Source: Deltaproteobacteria bacterium (GTDB lineage: Bacteria > Desulfobacterota > Desulfobacteria > Desulfobacterales > JAFDCJ01). From it: a stretch of DNA of 9,142 nucleotides. The stretch covers positions 1-9,142 of the forward strand of contig JAJRVC010000248.1 in NCBI GenBank assembly GCA_024277475.1. Reading direction: 5' to 3'. This document shows positions 1 to 8,041 of the stretch, piece by piece; within the stretch, counting starts at the first letter, position 1, and each line of letters opens with the position of its first letter. A program made the position numbers and the translations under genes. The notes under the pieces were generated by a model that saw only the letters and a program-made list of their open reading frames with translations, was not told the origin of the DNA and searched no databases.

Positions 1-10
1 ATTCCTTAAC

Positions 11-48
11 TTTAGGCACTTTAGTTCACTTTAGCTCATTTTAGGCAC
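11..48. repeat. Degenerate 9-10 bp tandem repeat (TTTAG core)
   Basis: TTTAG occurs at 11, 20, 30 and 40, so the spacing is 9, 10 and 10 bp. The units read CTTTAGGCA, CTTTAGTTCA, CTTTAGCTCA and TTTTAGGCA, and the first and last share the GGCA tail. On the minus strand the units read TGCCTAAA / TGAGCTAAA, followed by AAGGA close to the window edge, which would fit the leader of a minus-strand gene lying outside the window. The pattern is seen directly; any function is unknown. It is far too short, and lacks distinct spacers, to be a CRISPR array. Confidence 0.55.
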
Positions 49-90
49 TCGTATGTAATAAAACCAGCACTCCCTTTCAGGGAGGAACCA

Positions 91-213
91 GTGCCGGGCC
101 CTCTGGACCCGGGTATCTACTGGAGGAATGGAGAAACCCACAGAGTTGAGCATAAGGTCTATGGCTTGACAAAGAAGACCTGGCTTGCCCACGATTTCGG
201 CTTGAAGGGATAA
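91..213 (+). other. Candidate small ORF (40 aa, GTG start), doubtful
   Basis: A GTG at 91 is preceded by an AGGGAGG Shine-Dalgarno-like motif (78-84 region) at about 6 nt, and the frame stays open to TAA at 211-213. The predicted peptide is mixed in character, with two Trp, several Lys/Arg/His and no obvious membrane segment or motif. I recognise no family. The same frame is open upstream to position 25, so this could equally be the 3' end of a decayed gene. Neighbouring frames are also partly open because of local GC richness, so the evidence for coding is weak. Confidence 0.18.
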
Positions 214-342
214 ATTCAGGATGTTGCAGGTTTAGTTAGTCAGCTATGCATCATAATCCAGCACGGCAGACTGAGCTTCAGGATTGCCGGACGCACGTTT
301 ACTTTGCTAAGAACTCTGCCAGGGCACACTGCCATTCGAGGT

Positions 343-371
343 GTTATCCCGCCAACGTCCGGCGGGATAGC
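343..371 (-). terminator. GC-rich hairpin downstream of the sigma-54 regulator gene
   Basis: TATCCCGCC (345-353) and GGCGGGATA (361-369) form a perfect 9-bp stem around a 7-nt loop. The stem extends by a G-T wobble and a G-C pair to 343-371. It lies about 60 bp past the stop codon of the minus-strand regulator gene and could end or protect the 3' end of that transcript. No run of T follows on either strand, so it does not meet the usual rho-independent terminator definition. It could also be an RNA-stabilising hairpin or an unrelated inverted repeat. Confidence 0.35.
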
Positions 372-429
372 TTACGCGCGGAAGATCAACAAAAGAAAGG
401 TAACCCTGAACCTGTGAGCGCCTACCACG

Positions 430-1827
430 CTATTTATTTTTCCGCCAGCGGGAATGGGTGATTCCAAGTTTCTTGATGCGATAATTTAAGGCCCGCGGGG
501 TAATACCCAGTTGGCGGGCGGCATCTTTCTGGATCCACAGGTTTCCTTTCAAAGCGTTGTAAATCATGTCTTTTTCCTGATCTTCAGACAGCCTGAGGCC
601 AACCGCCTGGAGGGTTGGAGATACTTTGTCACCCAGGTTTGGTAAGGAAATGCTTTCTTGTCGGATCACCCTGTCATCTTCCAGTAAAATGGCTCTTTCG
701 ATGGTATTGGAAAGCTGGCGAATATTACCGGGCCAGGGGTATTGCCGAAATATTTCAACCACATCCGAAGCAAATGAATCAATTTTTTTCTTAACGGAGC
801 GACTTAATTTCTCCAGAAGATATTGGGCCAGGGGTTCTATACATTCCAAACGCTCGCGCAACGGGGGCATATGGATTCTGAGTACATTAATGCGGTAATA
901 CAGATCCTCGCGGAATTTACCCTTTCGCACGAGTTCTTCGATGTCTCGATTGGTGGCGGCAATGATGCGAGTGTCGGCCTGGATGGTTTTATTGCTGCCC
1001 AGTCGTTCGAATGATTTTTGTTCGATGGCCCGTAAAAGTTTGGCCTGCAGACCAAGACCCAATTCACAGAATTCATCCAGAAAGATGGTACCGCCGCTGG
1101 CCTGCTCAAATCGGCCGGTTCGTGTTTTGTCCGCTCCCGTAAAGGCACCTTTATCGTGACCGAAAAGCTCGCTTTCTAATAGCGTTTCCGGAATATTAGC
1201 GCAGTTTACCCCGATAAACGGTTTATTGCGTCTAGGGCTGTTGAAATGAATGTTGCCGGATAAAAAGCTTTTACCGGTTCCGGTTTCGCCCGTGACCAGG
1301 ATGGTGGAGTCGGTTTGAGCAAGCCGCTTAATGGCCTTCATAACCTTTCGCATGGCCGGACTGACGGCAATGATGCGGTTGTAATCATAAACAACGTCCT
1401 GTTTCCGGCGCAGATAATTGATTTCGTTTTTTTGACTCCGGTTTTCGAGGGCCTGATGAACCGACAATTTGATTTTTTCCGGTGGATAGGGCCTGGTTAC
1501 AAAGTCAAAGGCACCGGCTTTAATGGCCTTTACAACTAACCGGGTATCGTGGGGATTTCCGATAACAATGATGGGGGTATCCGGCGAAAGTCGGTTCAAG
1601 GCTTGAAGGGTGTGAACCATATCCGATCCATTATCCATCAGGTCAAGGACGATAGCGCTAAACGATTCTTTTGACAGGCGCTGGGCGGCATCCGGGACGT
1701 TGGGCGCCGCGCTGATATGATAATCAGCTGCCAGAGCATCTGCAAGGGTTCTGGTTTCATTTTCCATTCCTCCGATGGTAATTATCTTATCGATTTTACC
1801 AGCTATACCAGAAATTTTTTCTGACAA
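430..1827 (-). CDS. Sigma-54-dependent response-regulator-like activator (NtrC/AtoC type) with degenerate receiver
   Basis: This is an enhancer-binding protein that would open sigma-54 RNA polymerase promoters using ATP. The order is receiver-like domain, AAA+ domain, Fis-type helix-turn-helix. Numbering runs from a possible upstream TTG at 1848 (472 aa). The AAA+ part has Walker A GETGTGKS (187-194), the sigma-54-contacting GAFTGA loop (234-239), Walker B IFLDE (255-259), FREDLYYRI (312-320) with arginine-finger candidates, and sensor II GNIRQL (374-379). The HTH spans about 437-463. In the receiver, D69 aligns with the phosphorylated Asp, but the acidic pair is Gly26-Gly27, the conserved Thr/Ser position is Gly97 and the conserved Lys is Arg119. 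I chose the TTG at 1825-1827 because AGAGG (1835-1839) sits 7 nt upstream; the TTG at 1848 has no good ribosome site. It follows sat/cysC on the same strand, 94 bp away, with no terminator between. No clear -24/-12 promoter is visible in the window, so its target is unknown. Confidence 0.9.
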   Translation of the reverse strand: MSEKISGIAGKIDKIITIGGMENETRTLADALAADYHISAAPNVPDAAQRLSKESFSAIVLDLMDNGSDMVHTLQALNRLSPDTPIIVIGNPHDTRLVVKAIKAGAFDFVTRPYPPEKIKLSVHQALENRSQKNEINYLRRKQDVVYDYNRIIAVSPAMRKVMKAIKRLAQTDSTILVTGETGTGKSFLSGNIHFNSPRRNKPFIGVNCANIPETLLESELFGHDKGAFTGADKTRTGRFEQASGGTIFLDEFCELGLGLQAKLLRAIEQKSFERLGSNKTIQADTRIIAATNRDIEELVRKGKFREDLYYRINVLRIHMPPLRERLECIEPLAQYLLEKLSRSVKKKIDSFASDVVEIFRQYPWPGNIRQLSNTIERAILLEDDRVIRQESISLPNLGDKVSPTLQAVGLRLSEDQEKDMIYNALKGNLWIQKDAARQLGITPRALNYRIKKLGITHSRWRKNK

Positions 1828-1921
1828 TGTACTACCTCTTCTTTTCAAGGGCTTTCGCTTGCCGACTCATTCTGCAGGCAGGCCCAAAGAATTACCGCGG
1901 AAGAAACGAATGCCTTGAAAG

Positions 1922-3637
1922 TTAAATAAACCCTTTGCGCTGCAAGTGCAGCATGATTTGTCCGGCAGCTTCATCCGGCGTGATAGCGGTGGTGTCAATA
2001 CGGACTTCCGGCGAACGGGGCGTTTCATAGGGGGCATCAATTCCGGTGAAGTCCCGGATGAGACCGGCTCTGGCCTTGGCATACATACCCTTGCGGTCTC
2101 GCTTTTCACAAACCTCAAGAGGTGTCGATACATGAACTTCGGCAAAACCACCAAAATCTTCAATAATTCGTCTGATCTCAGATCGGGTGGCGGCATAGGG
2201 CGCAATGGGTGCACAAATTGCAATACCGCGGTTTTTGGTGATCTCACCAGCGACGAAACCGATGCGCTGGACGTTTAAATCCCGGTGTTCTTTGGAGAAG
2301 CTCAGTTCGCTGGACAGATTCTGACGCACAATGTCGCCGTCGAGCAGGGTTACCGGACGGTCCCCCATTTCCAGCAGGCGTGCATAGATAATTTTTGCGA
2401 TGGTGGATTTGCCGGAGCCGGAAAGGCCGGTTAGAAACACCGTAAATCCCTGGCGGCGGGGAGGAGGATAGGCTTTTTGCAGCTCCTCAACAACTTCGGG
2501 AAAAGTCGCCCATTCCGGTATTCGGCGACCTGTGCGAATTCGCTTACGGATATCGGACCCGGAAAGAGATATTACCTGGGTGCCTTTGGGCACTTGATCG
2601 GCACAGCGGTACTCATCCTCAAACGGCAGGTAGACCATCTCGGTGAAGGGAACCACAGTTAAACCGATTTCCTGGCTGTATGTTTCTGCTAATTTGCTGG
2701 CTTCGTCACTTTCATAATAGGGTTGACCGTTGTCGTCCGGGCCGGGACCGGCATGATCCCGGCCGGTGATAAAATGAGTGCAGCCATAGTTTTTTGCAAT
2801 GATTGCATGCAGCAGAGCTTCCCTCGGACCGGACATGCGCATGGCCAACGGCAGCATGCTTAAAATGTGGGAATCGGGCGGGTAGTGCCGGACCACATGG
2901 CGATAACATCGGACCCGGGTGTAATGGTCAAAATCACCGGGTCGGGTCATGCCCGCGATGGGAAGCAGCAGCAGGTTTGCCCTTGCCTGTTGCATGGCAT
3001 TTATGGTCATTTCAAATTGGGGGCGGTGGATGGGATTGTGAGTTAAAAACCCCGTCATCCGCTTCCAGCCCAGTTTTTTAAACGTCGCCCGGATTTCTTT
3101 GGGTGTCATGCGAAGCTGCTTAAAATCAAAATGGAGCGGAGTGCTTATAACTTCCAGCGTACCTCCAAGATAGTATTGACCCGCACGGGTGAACAGGTAG
3201 TCCGTCCCGGGATGATTGCGGTCAGCAGTGCCGTACACCTGTGCCGCCTCTTTTTGCCGGTCGGATTTCCAGATATCCTCTATATGCATAATGGCCAGGA
3301 GAAAACCTTCCGGGTCTCTGAGTGCAACGGACTGGCCGACTTCCAGCTTGTGTGCCTGCAGTTCGTCGACATCAAGATAAATTGGAATCGGCCATAACAG
3401 ATCGTTTTGAAGTCGCATGCGATCGAGCACGGATTCATAATCAGAGCGGGTCATAAATCCCTTCAGTGGTGAAAATGCACCGATTGAAAGCAATTCCAGG
3501 TCACACAATTGCCGATCATTCAGAGTGATATCCGGTAAATTAAAAACAATTTCTTTTAGCTTGGCGGCGCGTTGATCATCTACAAGAAGATTGACCAACG
3601 AACCTCCGTGGGGCTCATTACGGTTTTCATCATTCAT
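1922..3637 (-). CDS. sat/cysC: Bifunctional sulfate adenylyltransferase / adenylylsulfate kinase with altered ATP sulfurylase motif
   Basis: A 571-aa fusion expected to make APS from ATP and sulfate and then phosphorylate it to PAPS in the cytoplasm. Residues about 1-170 are the PUA-like N-domain (GAFSPLKGFM, 53-62), 171-390 the catalytic ATP sulfurylase domain and 395-571 the APS kinase. Length and order match the Aquifex-type fusion. The second sulfurylase motif is intact (GRDHAGPG, 292-299), as are SGSDIRKRIRTG (359-370) and PEW. The first motif, normally QTRNPxHRxH, reads LTHNPIHRPQ (198-207), so Gln, Arg and the second His are replaced. The kinase has P-loop GLSGSGKST (404-412), LDGD (432-435), KGMYAKARAG (516-525) and FTGIDAPYE (530-538). 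Its usual SPYR segment reads APYA (479-482). The ATG follows GGGAG by 9 nt. It leads a probable operon with the sigma-54 regulator. PAPS production suits sulfation or assimilation rather than respiratory sulfate activation. Loss of sulfurylase activity is possible but unproven. Confidence 0.93.
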   Translation of the reverse strand: MNDENRNEPHGGSLVNLLVDDQRAAKLKEIVFNLPDITLNDRQLCDLELLSIGAFSPLKGFMTRSDYESVLDRMRLQNDLLWPIPIYLDVDELQAHKLEVGQSVALRDPEGFLLAIMHIEDIWKSDRQKEAAQVYGTADRNHPGTDYLFTRAGQYYLGGTLEVISTPLHFDFKQLRMTPKEIRATFKKLGWKRMTGFLTHNPIHRPQFEMTINAMQQARANLLLLPIAGMTRPGDFDHYTRVRCYRHVVRHYPPDSHILSMLPLAMRMSGPREALLHAIIAKNYGCTHFITGRDHAGPGPDDNGQPYYESDEASKLAETYSQEIGLTVVPFTEMVYLPFEDEYRCADQVPKGTQVISLSGSDIRKRIRTGRRIPEWATFPEVVEELQKAYPPPRRQGFTVFLTGLSGSGKSTIAKIIYARLLEMGDRPVTLLDGDIVRQNLSSELSFSKEHRDLNVQRIGFVAGEITKNRGIAICAPIAPYAATRSEIRRIIEDFGGFAEVHVSTPLEVCEKRDRKGMYAKARAGLIRDFTGIDAPYETPRSPEVRIDTTAITPDEAAGQIMLHLQRKGFI

Positions 3638-3742
3638 TTAAGCGGGCTCCCAAGTTGTAAGCATTCATAGGCTCAGTTTTTTTGATAAAATCGGGATACA
3701 GGTAAGATTTCTTCCCTTGAATTTTCTTGTTGGCTACTGAAT

Positions 3743-3772
3743 ACTATATCAAATATACACAAATAAATACAA
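3743..3772 (-). promoter_or_regulatory. Candidate sigma-70-type promoter for the sat/cysC operon
   Basis: Read on the minus strand, a TTGTAT -35-like hexamer (3767-3772) and a TATAGT -10-like hexamer (3743-3748) are separated by 18 bp in an AT-rich divergent region. Transcription would begin near 3735 and leave a leader of about 100 nt before the ATG at 3637. The -10 matches consensus well and the -35 moderately. AT-rich DNA gives such matches by chance, so this is tentative. I saw no clear TGGC-N8-TGC sigma-54 site here. Confidence 0.3.
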
Positions 3773-3816
3773 TAGTTAAGTTTTAAGAGGTGTAAATCAG
3801 CAACGTAGCTAATCTC

Positions 3817-3846
3817 TTGACAATAACCGCTTTTAAATGGTTGAAT
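3817..3846 (+). promoter_or_regulatory. Candidate sigma-70-type promoter for the U32 gene
   Basis: A perfect TTGACA (3817-3822) is followed after 18 bp by TTGAAT (3841-3846), a 4 of 6 match to TATAAT. Transcription would start around 3853, giving a 65-nt leader before the ATG at 3919. It is the best sigma-70-type match on this strand of the divergent region. Confidence 0.4.
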
Positions 3847-3918
3847 AACGATGTCCGACTGTTCATCTCCACCAGTGAATCAGATTAATGAAAACATTCA
3901 AATTGCAATCAGCAAAAA

Positions 3919-5901
3919 ATGGATGCACAACAATCAGTAACATCCCCTCCTGAAATCCTCGCTCCGGCTGGAAACAGAGCTTCTTTTCTTGCAGCCGTAG
4001 CTGCCGGAGCCGATGCTGTTTATTGTGGATTAAAGTTTTTTTCCGCCCGCATGGAGGCCAAAAATTTTACCATCGAGGAGTTCACTGCCCTGGTCGCTTT
4101 GGCCCACGAAAAAGGTGTTAAAGTATTTGTGGCCGTTAATTCCCTGTTAAAACCCGATGATCTCATGCGGGCCGGGCAATTTCTGGATCTTCTTCAGCGC
4201 CGGGTCAAGCCTGATGCCATTATCATTCAGGATCTCGGCATGGTGTCTCTGATAAAACAGGCCGGATTTTCCGGTGAAATTCACCTTTCGACACTGGCAA
4301 ATGCGAGTTTTCCAATGGCGCTGCAGGTCATCCGGCAACATCTTCGGGTGGACCGTGTGGTACTCCCACGGGAGCTTAACGTCGATGAACTCAGGGCTCT
4401 GTCACGGGCGTGTCCAGCCAATTTAGACCTGGAAGTATTTATTCATGGAGCGCTCTGCTACGGTGTCTCCGGAAGGTGCTACTGGAGCAGTTACATGGGA
4501 GGAAAGAGTGGTCTGAGAGGACGATGTGTTCAGCCCTGCCGACGACGCTATACCCAGACCGGCCAAACTCACAGATATTTCTCCTGCCAGGATTTAAGTG
4601 TCGATGTTTTGTCCAAGGTGCTTTTGTCAATACCCAAAGTTCGGACCTGGAAAATAGAGGGCCGTAAAAAAGGTCCACATTATGTGTATTACACGGTTCG
4701 TGCTTACCGGATGCTCAGAGATCACCACCATGATTCCAAAATGAAAAAAGATGCGCTTCATCTGTTGGACCGTGCTCTGGGTCGCACCGGTACTCACTAT
4801 CTTTTTCTACCTCAGCGGCCGCAGGATCCTGTCAAACTTCATAATCAGACCGGTTCAGGCCTGCTGGTGGGAAAGGTTAAAGGACCCAGCCAAAATTCCT
4901 ATTTCATTACGAGGGCAGAGTTATTGCCGGGAGATGTTTTGCGGATAGGATACGAAGACGAAACCGGGCACAACATAAAACGTATCGGAAGGTCGGTACC
5001 AAAAGGCGGCCGGCTGCACGTCGGTCTTCCCTCGAAAAAAGCAGTTGTTAGGGGTGCCCCGGTGTTTTTGACGGATCGGCGCGAACAGCATCTGAACGAT
5101 ATGATATCGAATCTTGCTGATCAGCTCAATCGAATAGAAAGGTCTTCCGGACACGTTTCCTCGTTCGTTCCTTCATTGCCGGCCGGTATTTTAAGAAAAT
5201 CAAGGATGGTGGATCTTCCGGTATACCGAACATTGCCGGGGTCGAATCCGCCGGGGCAATTCGGACTCTGGTTATCCGGCGGGGTTATAAAAAAAATATC
5301 CGGAAAAATTGTCTCTAGGGTCAATTGGTGGCTTCCGCCGGTAATTTGGCCTGAAAATGAAAATGCAGTAAATGAACACGTGCAGCTTGCAATCAAAAAA
5401 GGGGGCCGGCATTTTGTGCTGAATGCACCCTGGCAGATCGCATTTTTTAAAAAACAAAAAGGCTTCAAGCTTTGGGCCGGTCCCTTCTGCAATCTCGCTA
5501 ATCCGCTGGCCATCGAATCCGTGGGCGCCATGGGCTTTAGCGGTGCCATTGTCAGCCCGGAACTTGGTGCCGAAGATTATTTGCAGCTGCCGCGGCACAG
5601 TCCGATTCCCCTGGGGATCGTTGTTGCAGGAAATTGGCCTTTGTGTGTGGCAAGAACACTTGCAGAAGATGTACAGCAGGATAAAGCTTTTTCAAGCCCC
5701 ATGGGTGAAAAGGCCTGGGCGACGCGCCATGGTCCGGATTACTGGATCTATCCAAACTGGAAACTGGATTTGCGCGTCCATAAAAAAACACTACATAAAG
5801 CCGGATATGCCTTTTTTGTCGATTTGATCGAGCGACTTCCCAAAGGTGTGAAGATGAAAAAGAGGAAGGGACTGTGGAATTGGGACACAAAACTTCGATG
5901 A
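3919..5901 (+). CDS. U32 family protein, long RlhA/PrtC-like form
   Basis: A 660-aa cytosolic protein of the family called peptidase U32, whose studied members (RlhA, TrhP, UbiU/UbiV) mostly act in Fe-S-dependent hydroxylation of RNA or quinone. Residues about 11-300 form the TIM-barrel core, beginning EILAPAGN (12-19). The family signature EVFIHGALCYGVSGRC lies at 172-187. C180, C187, C203, C207 and C223 supply the four ligands expected for a [4Fe-4S] cluster. Residues about 310-400 look like a beta-rich insert (VGKVKG, GDVLRIGYED). Residues about 445-640 resemble the second barrel half of U32 proteins (GPFCNLANPLAIE, 521-533; WIYPNWKLDL, 609-618). Length matches E. coli RlhA (about 650). 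The ATG has no Shine-Dalgarno motif, but an in-frame stop at 3889 and the early conserved strand leave it the best start. Which RNA or other molecule it modifies cannot be told from sequence; proteolysis is less likely. It is convergent with the next gene. Confidence 0.9.
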   Translation: MDAQQSVTSPPEILAPAGNRASFLAAVAAGADAVYCGLKFFSARMEAKNFTIEEFTALVALAHEKGVKVFVAVNSLLKPDDLMRAGQFLDLLQRRVKPDAIIIQDLGMVSLIKQAGFSGEIHLSTLANASFPMALQVIRQHLRVDRVVLPRELNVDELRALSRACPANLDLEVFIHGALCYGVSGRCYWSSYMGGKSGLRGRCVQPCRRRYTQTGQTHRYFSCQDLSVDVLSKVLLSIPKVRTWKIEGRKKGPHYVYYTVRAYRMLRDHHHDSKMKKDALHLLDRALGRTGTHYLFLPQRPQDPVKLHNQTGSGLLVGKVKGPSQNSYFITRAELLPGDVLRIGYEDETGHNIKRIGRSVPKGGRLHVGLPSKKAVVRGAPVFLTDRREQHLNDMISNLADQLNRIERSSGHVSSFVPSLPAGILRKSRMVDLPVYRTLPGSNPPGQFGLWLSGGVIKKISGKIVSRVNWWLPPVIWPENENAVNEHVQLAIKKGGRHFVLNAPWQIAFFKKQKGFKLWAGPFCNLANPLAIESVGAMGFSGAIVSPELGAEDYLQLPRHSPIPLGIVVAGNWPLCVARTLAEDVQQDKAFSSPMGEKAWATRHGPDYWIYPNWKLDLRVHKKTLHKAGYAFFVDLIERLPKGVKMKKRKGLWNWDTKLR

Positions 5902-5904
5902 AGG

Positions 5905-6327
5905 TTAGGGCTTTAACTTTTTTTCTAATTCTTCTTTGAGTTTTTTCTCCATTTCAGCAAAAAGATCTTTCTTCTTTTGCTTCTGCTGGGCCTGAAAAGA
6001 CTCTATTTTTCGGGAAAAGGCTTTCTGAGTGTCCTGGAACTTTTTGAGATCATCTTCCAGTTTGTTCTCCGGCTCACCGCGGGGCAGGTCTTCCAATTTT
6101 AAATGGTCATTGATAAACAACCGGGTACCGTAGGATCCCTCAACGGCTTTGATAATGTCAATTTCCTGGAGTTTGCGGCAGATGAAGTAGCCCTGTTCTA
6201 CGGAAAAACGGATGAGCCGGCATACGTTATCGACAGTGGGCGGTCGCGAATTTAAATGTTCATACACTCGGATGGCCGCAACTATCAGATGGGCCTGGGA
6301 ATATAAGTTGGTTTTCTTGTTCTGCAT
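5905..6327 (-). CDS. Small conserved-looking protein: winged-helix-like N-domain plus Lys/Glu-rich coiled coil
   Basis: About 140 aa from the ATG at 6325-6327. Residues about 5-70 look helical and resemble a winged helix: SQAHLIVAAIRVYEHL, then PPTVDNVCRLI, then a recognition-helix-like EQGYFICRKLQEIDII, then a short hairpin YGTRLFI. The last 55 residues are almost entirely Lys, Glu, Gln, Asp and Phe and should form a coiled coil. Together they suggest a small DNA-binding or adaptor protein, but I cannot name the family. I prefer this start because AGGG (6333-6336) lies 5 nt upstream. An in-frame ATG at 6373-6375 would add 16 residues but has no ribosome site. It has its own 5' region and ends 3 bp from the U32 stop codon, tail to tail. 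Confidence 0.75.
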   Translation of the reverse strand: MQNKKTNLYSQAHLIVAAIRVYEHLNSRPPTVDNVCRLIRFSVEQGYFICRKLQEIDIIKAVEGSYGTRLFINDHLKLEDLPRGEPENKLEDDLKKFQDTQKAFSRKIESFQAQQKQKKKDLFAEMEKKLKEELEKKLKP

Positions 6328-6513
6328 GAGCACCCTAACATAGGTAGATCTGAAATCAACGCAGACTTGCTCCATTTAAACAAATAAAACGACTACGAGA
6401 AATTTAATAAGTGACTGAAATATTTTTATATTGTTTGGAGTCTGCCTGTTGATATTTTGAATTTTAGTGCCGTATCCGGGAACGCAAACCGCCTCTATCT
6501 GTGCCAGCTATAG

Positions 6514-8019
<1,506 letters not shown>

Positions 8020-8041
8020 AAGTTTCAAGACCGGTTTGTCC

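Larger units (their letters stand above)
1..429. other. Left intergenic region without a convincing gene
   Basis: This stretch precedes the 3' end of the minus-strand sigma-54 regulator. It holds a short TTTAG repeat at the window edge, a GC-rich segment around 64-130 that is open in several frames, and a hairpin at 343-371. One plus-strand frame is open from 25 to a TAA at 211-213 and again from there to a TGA at 415-417. I recognise no protein family in either half, and the high GC content makes open frames likely by chance. Another open frame, 246-461, runs into the regulator gene on the opposite strand and has no recognisable content. It could be a decayed gene or mobile-element remnant cut off by the window edge, but nothing here proves that. 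Confidence 0.5.

Noticed and set aside
11..48. CRISPR array
   Set aside because: Units are only 9-10 bp with no spacers, and no cas gene is present.
25..417. Same-frame open stretches either side of a TAA at 211, as a possible pseudogene
   Set aside because: Other frames in the GC-rich part are also open and no protein family is recognisable, so decay of a real gene is not shown.
246..461. Plus-strand 71-codon open frame running into the regulator gene
   Set aside because: No family, no ribosome site, and its end is antisense to the conserved HTH region of the regulator.
1867..2247. Minus-strand open frame inside sat/cysC
   Set aside because: It lies in an alternative frame of a clearly coding region and has low-complexity Pro/Arg-rich content typical of a shadow frame.
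3638..3918. Sigma-54 promoter near sat/cysC for autoregulation by the downstream activator
   Set aside because: I looked for the TGGC-N8-TGC pattern on both strands and saw no convincing match.
5121..5598. Antisense open frames across the U32 gene
   Set aside because: They mirror the U32 coding frame, have no ribosome site and no recognisable family.
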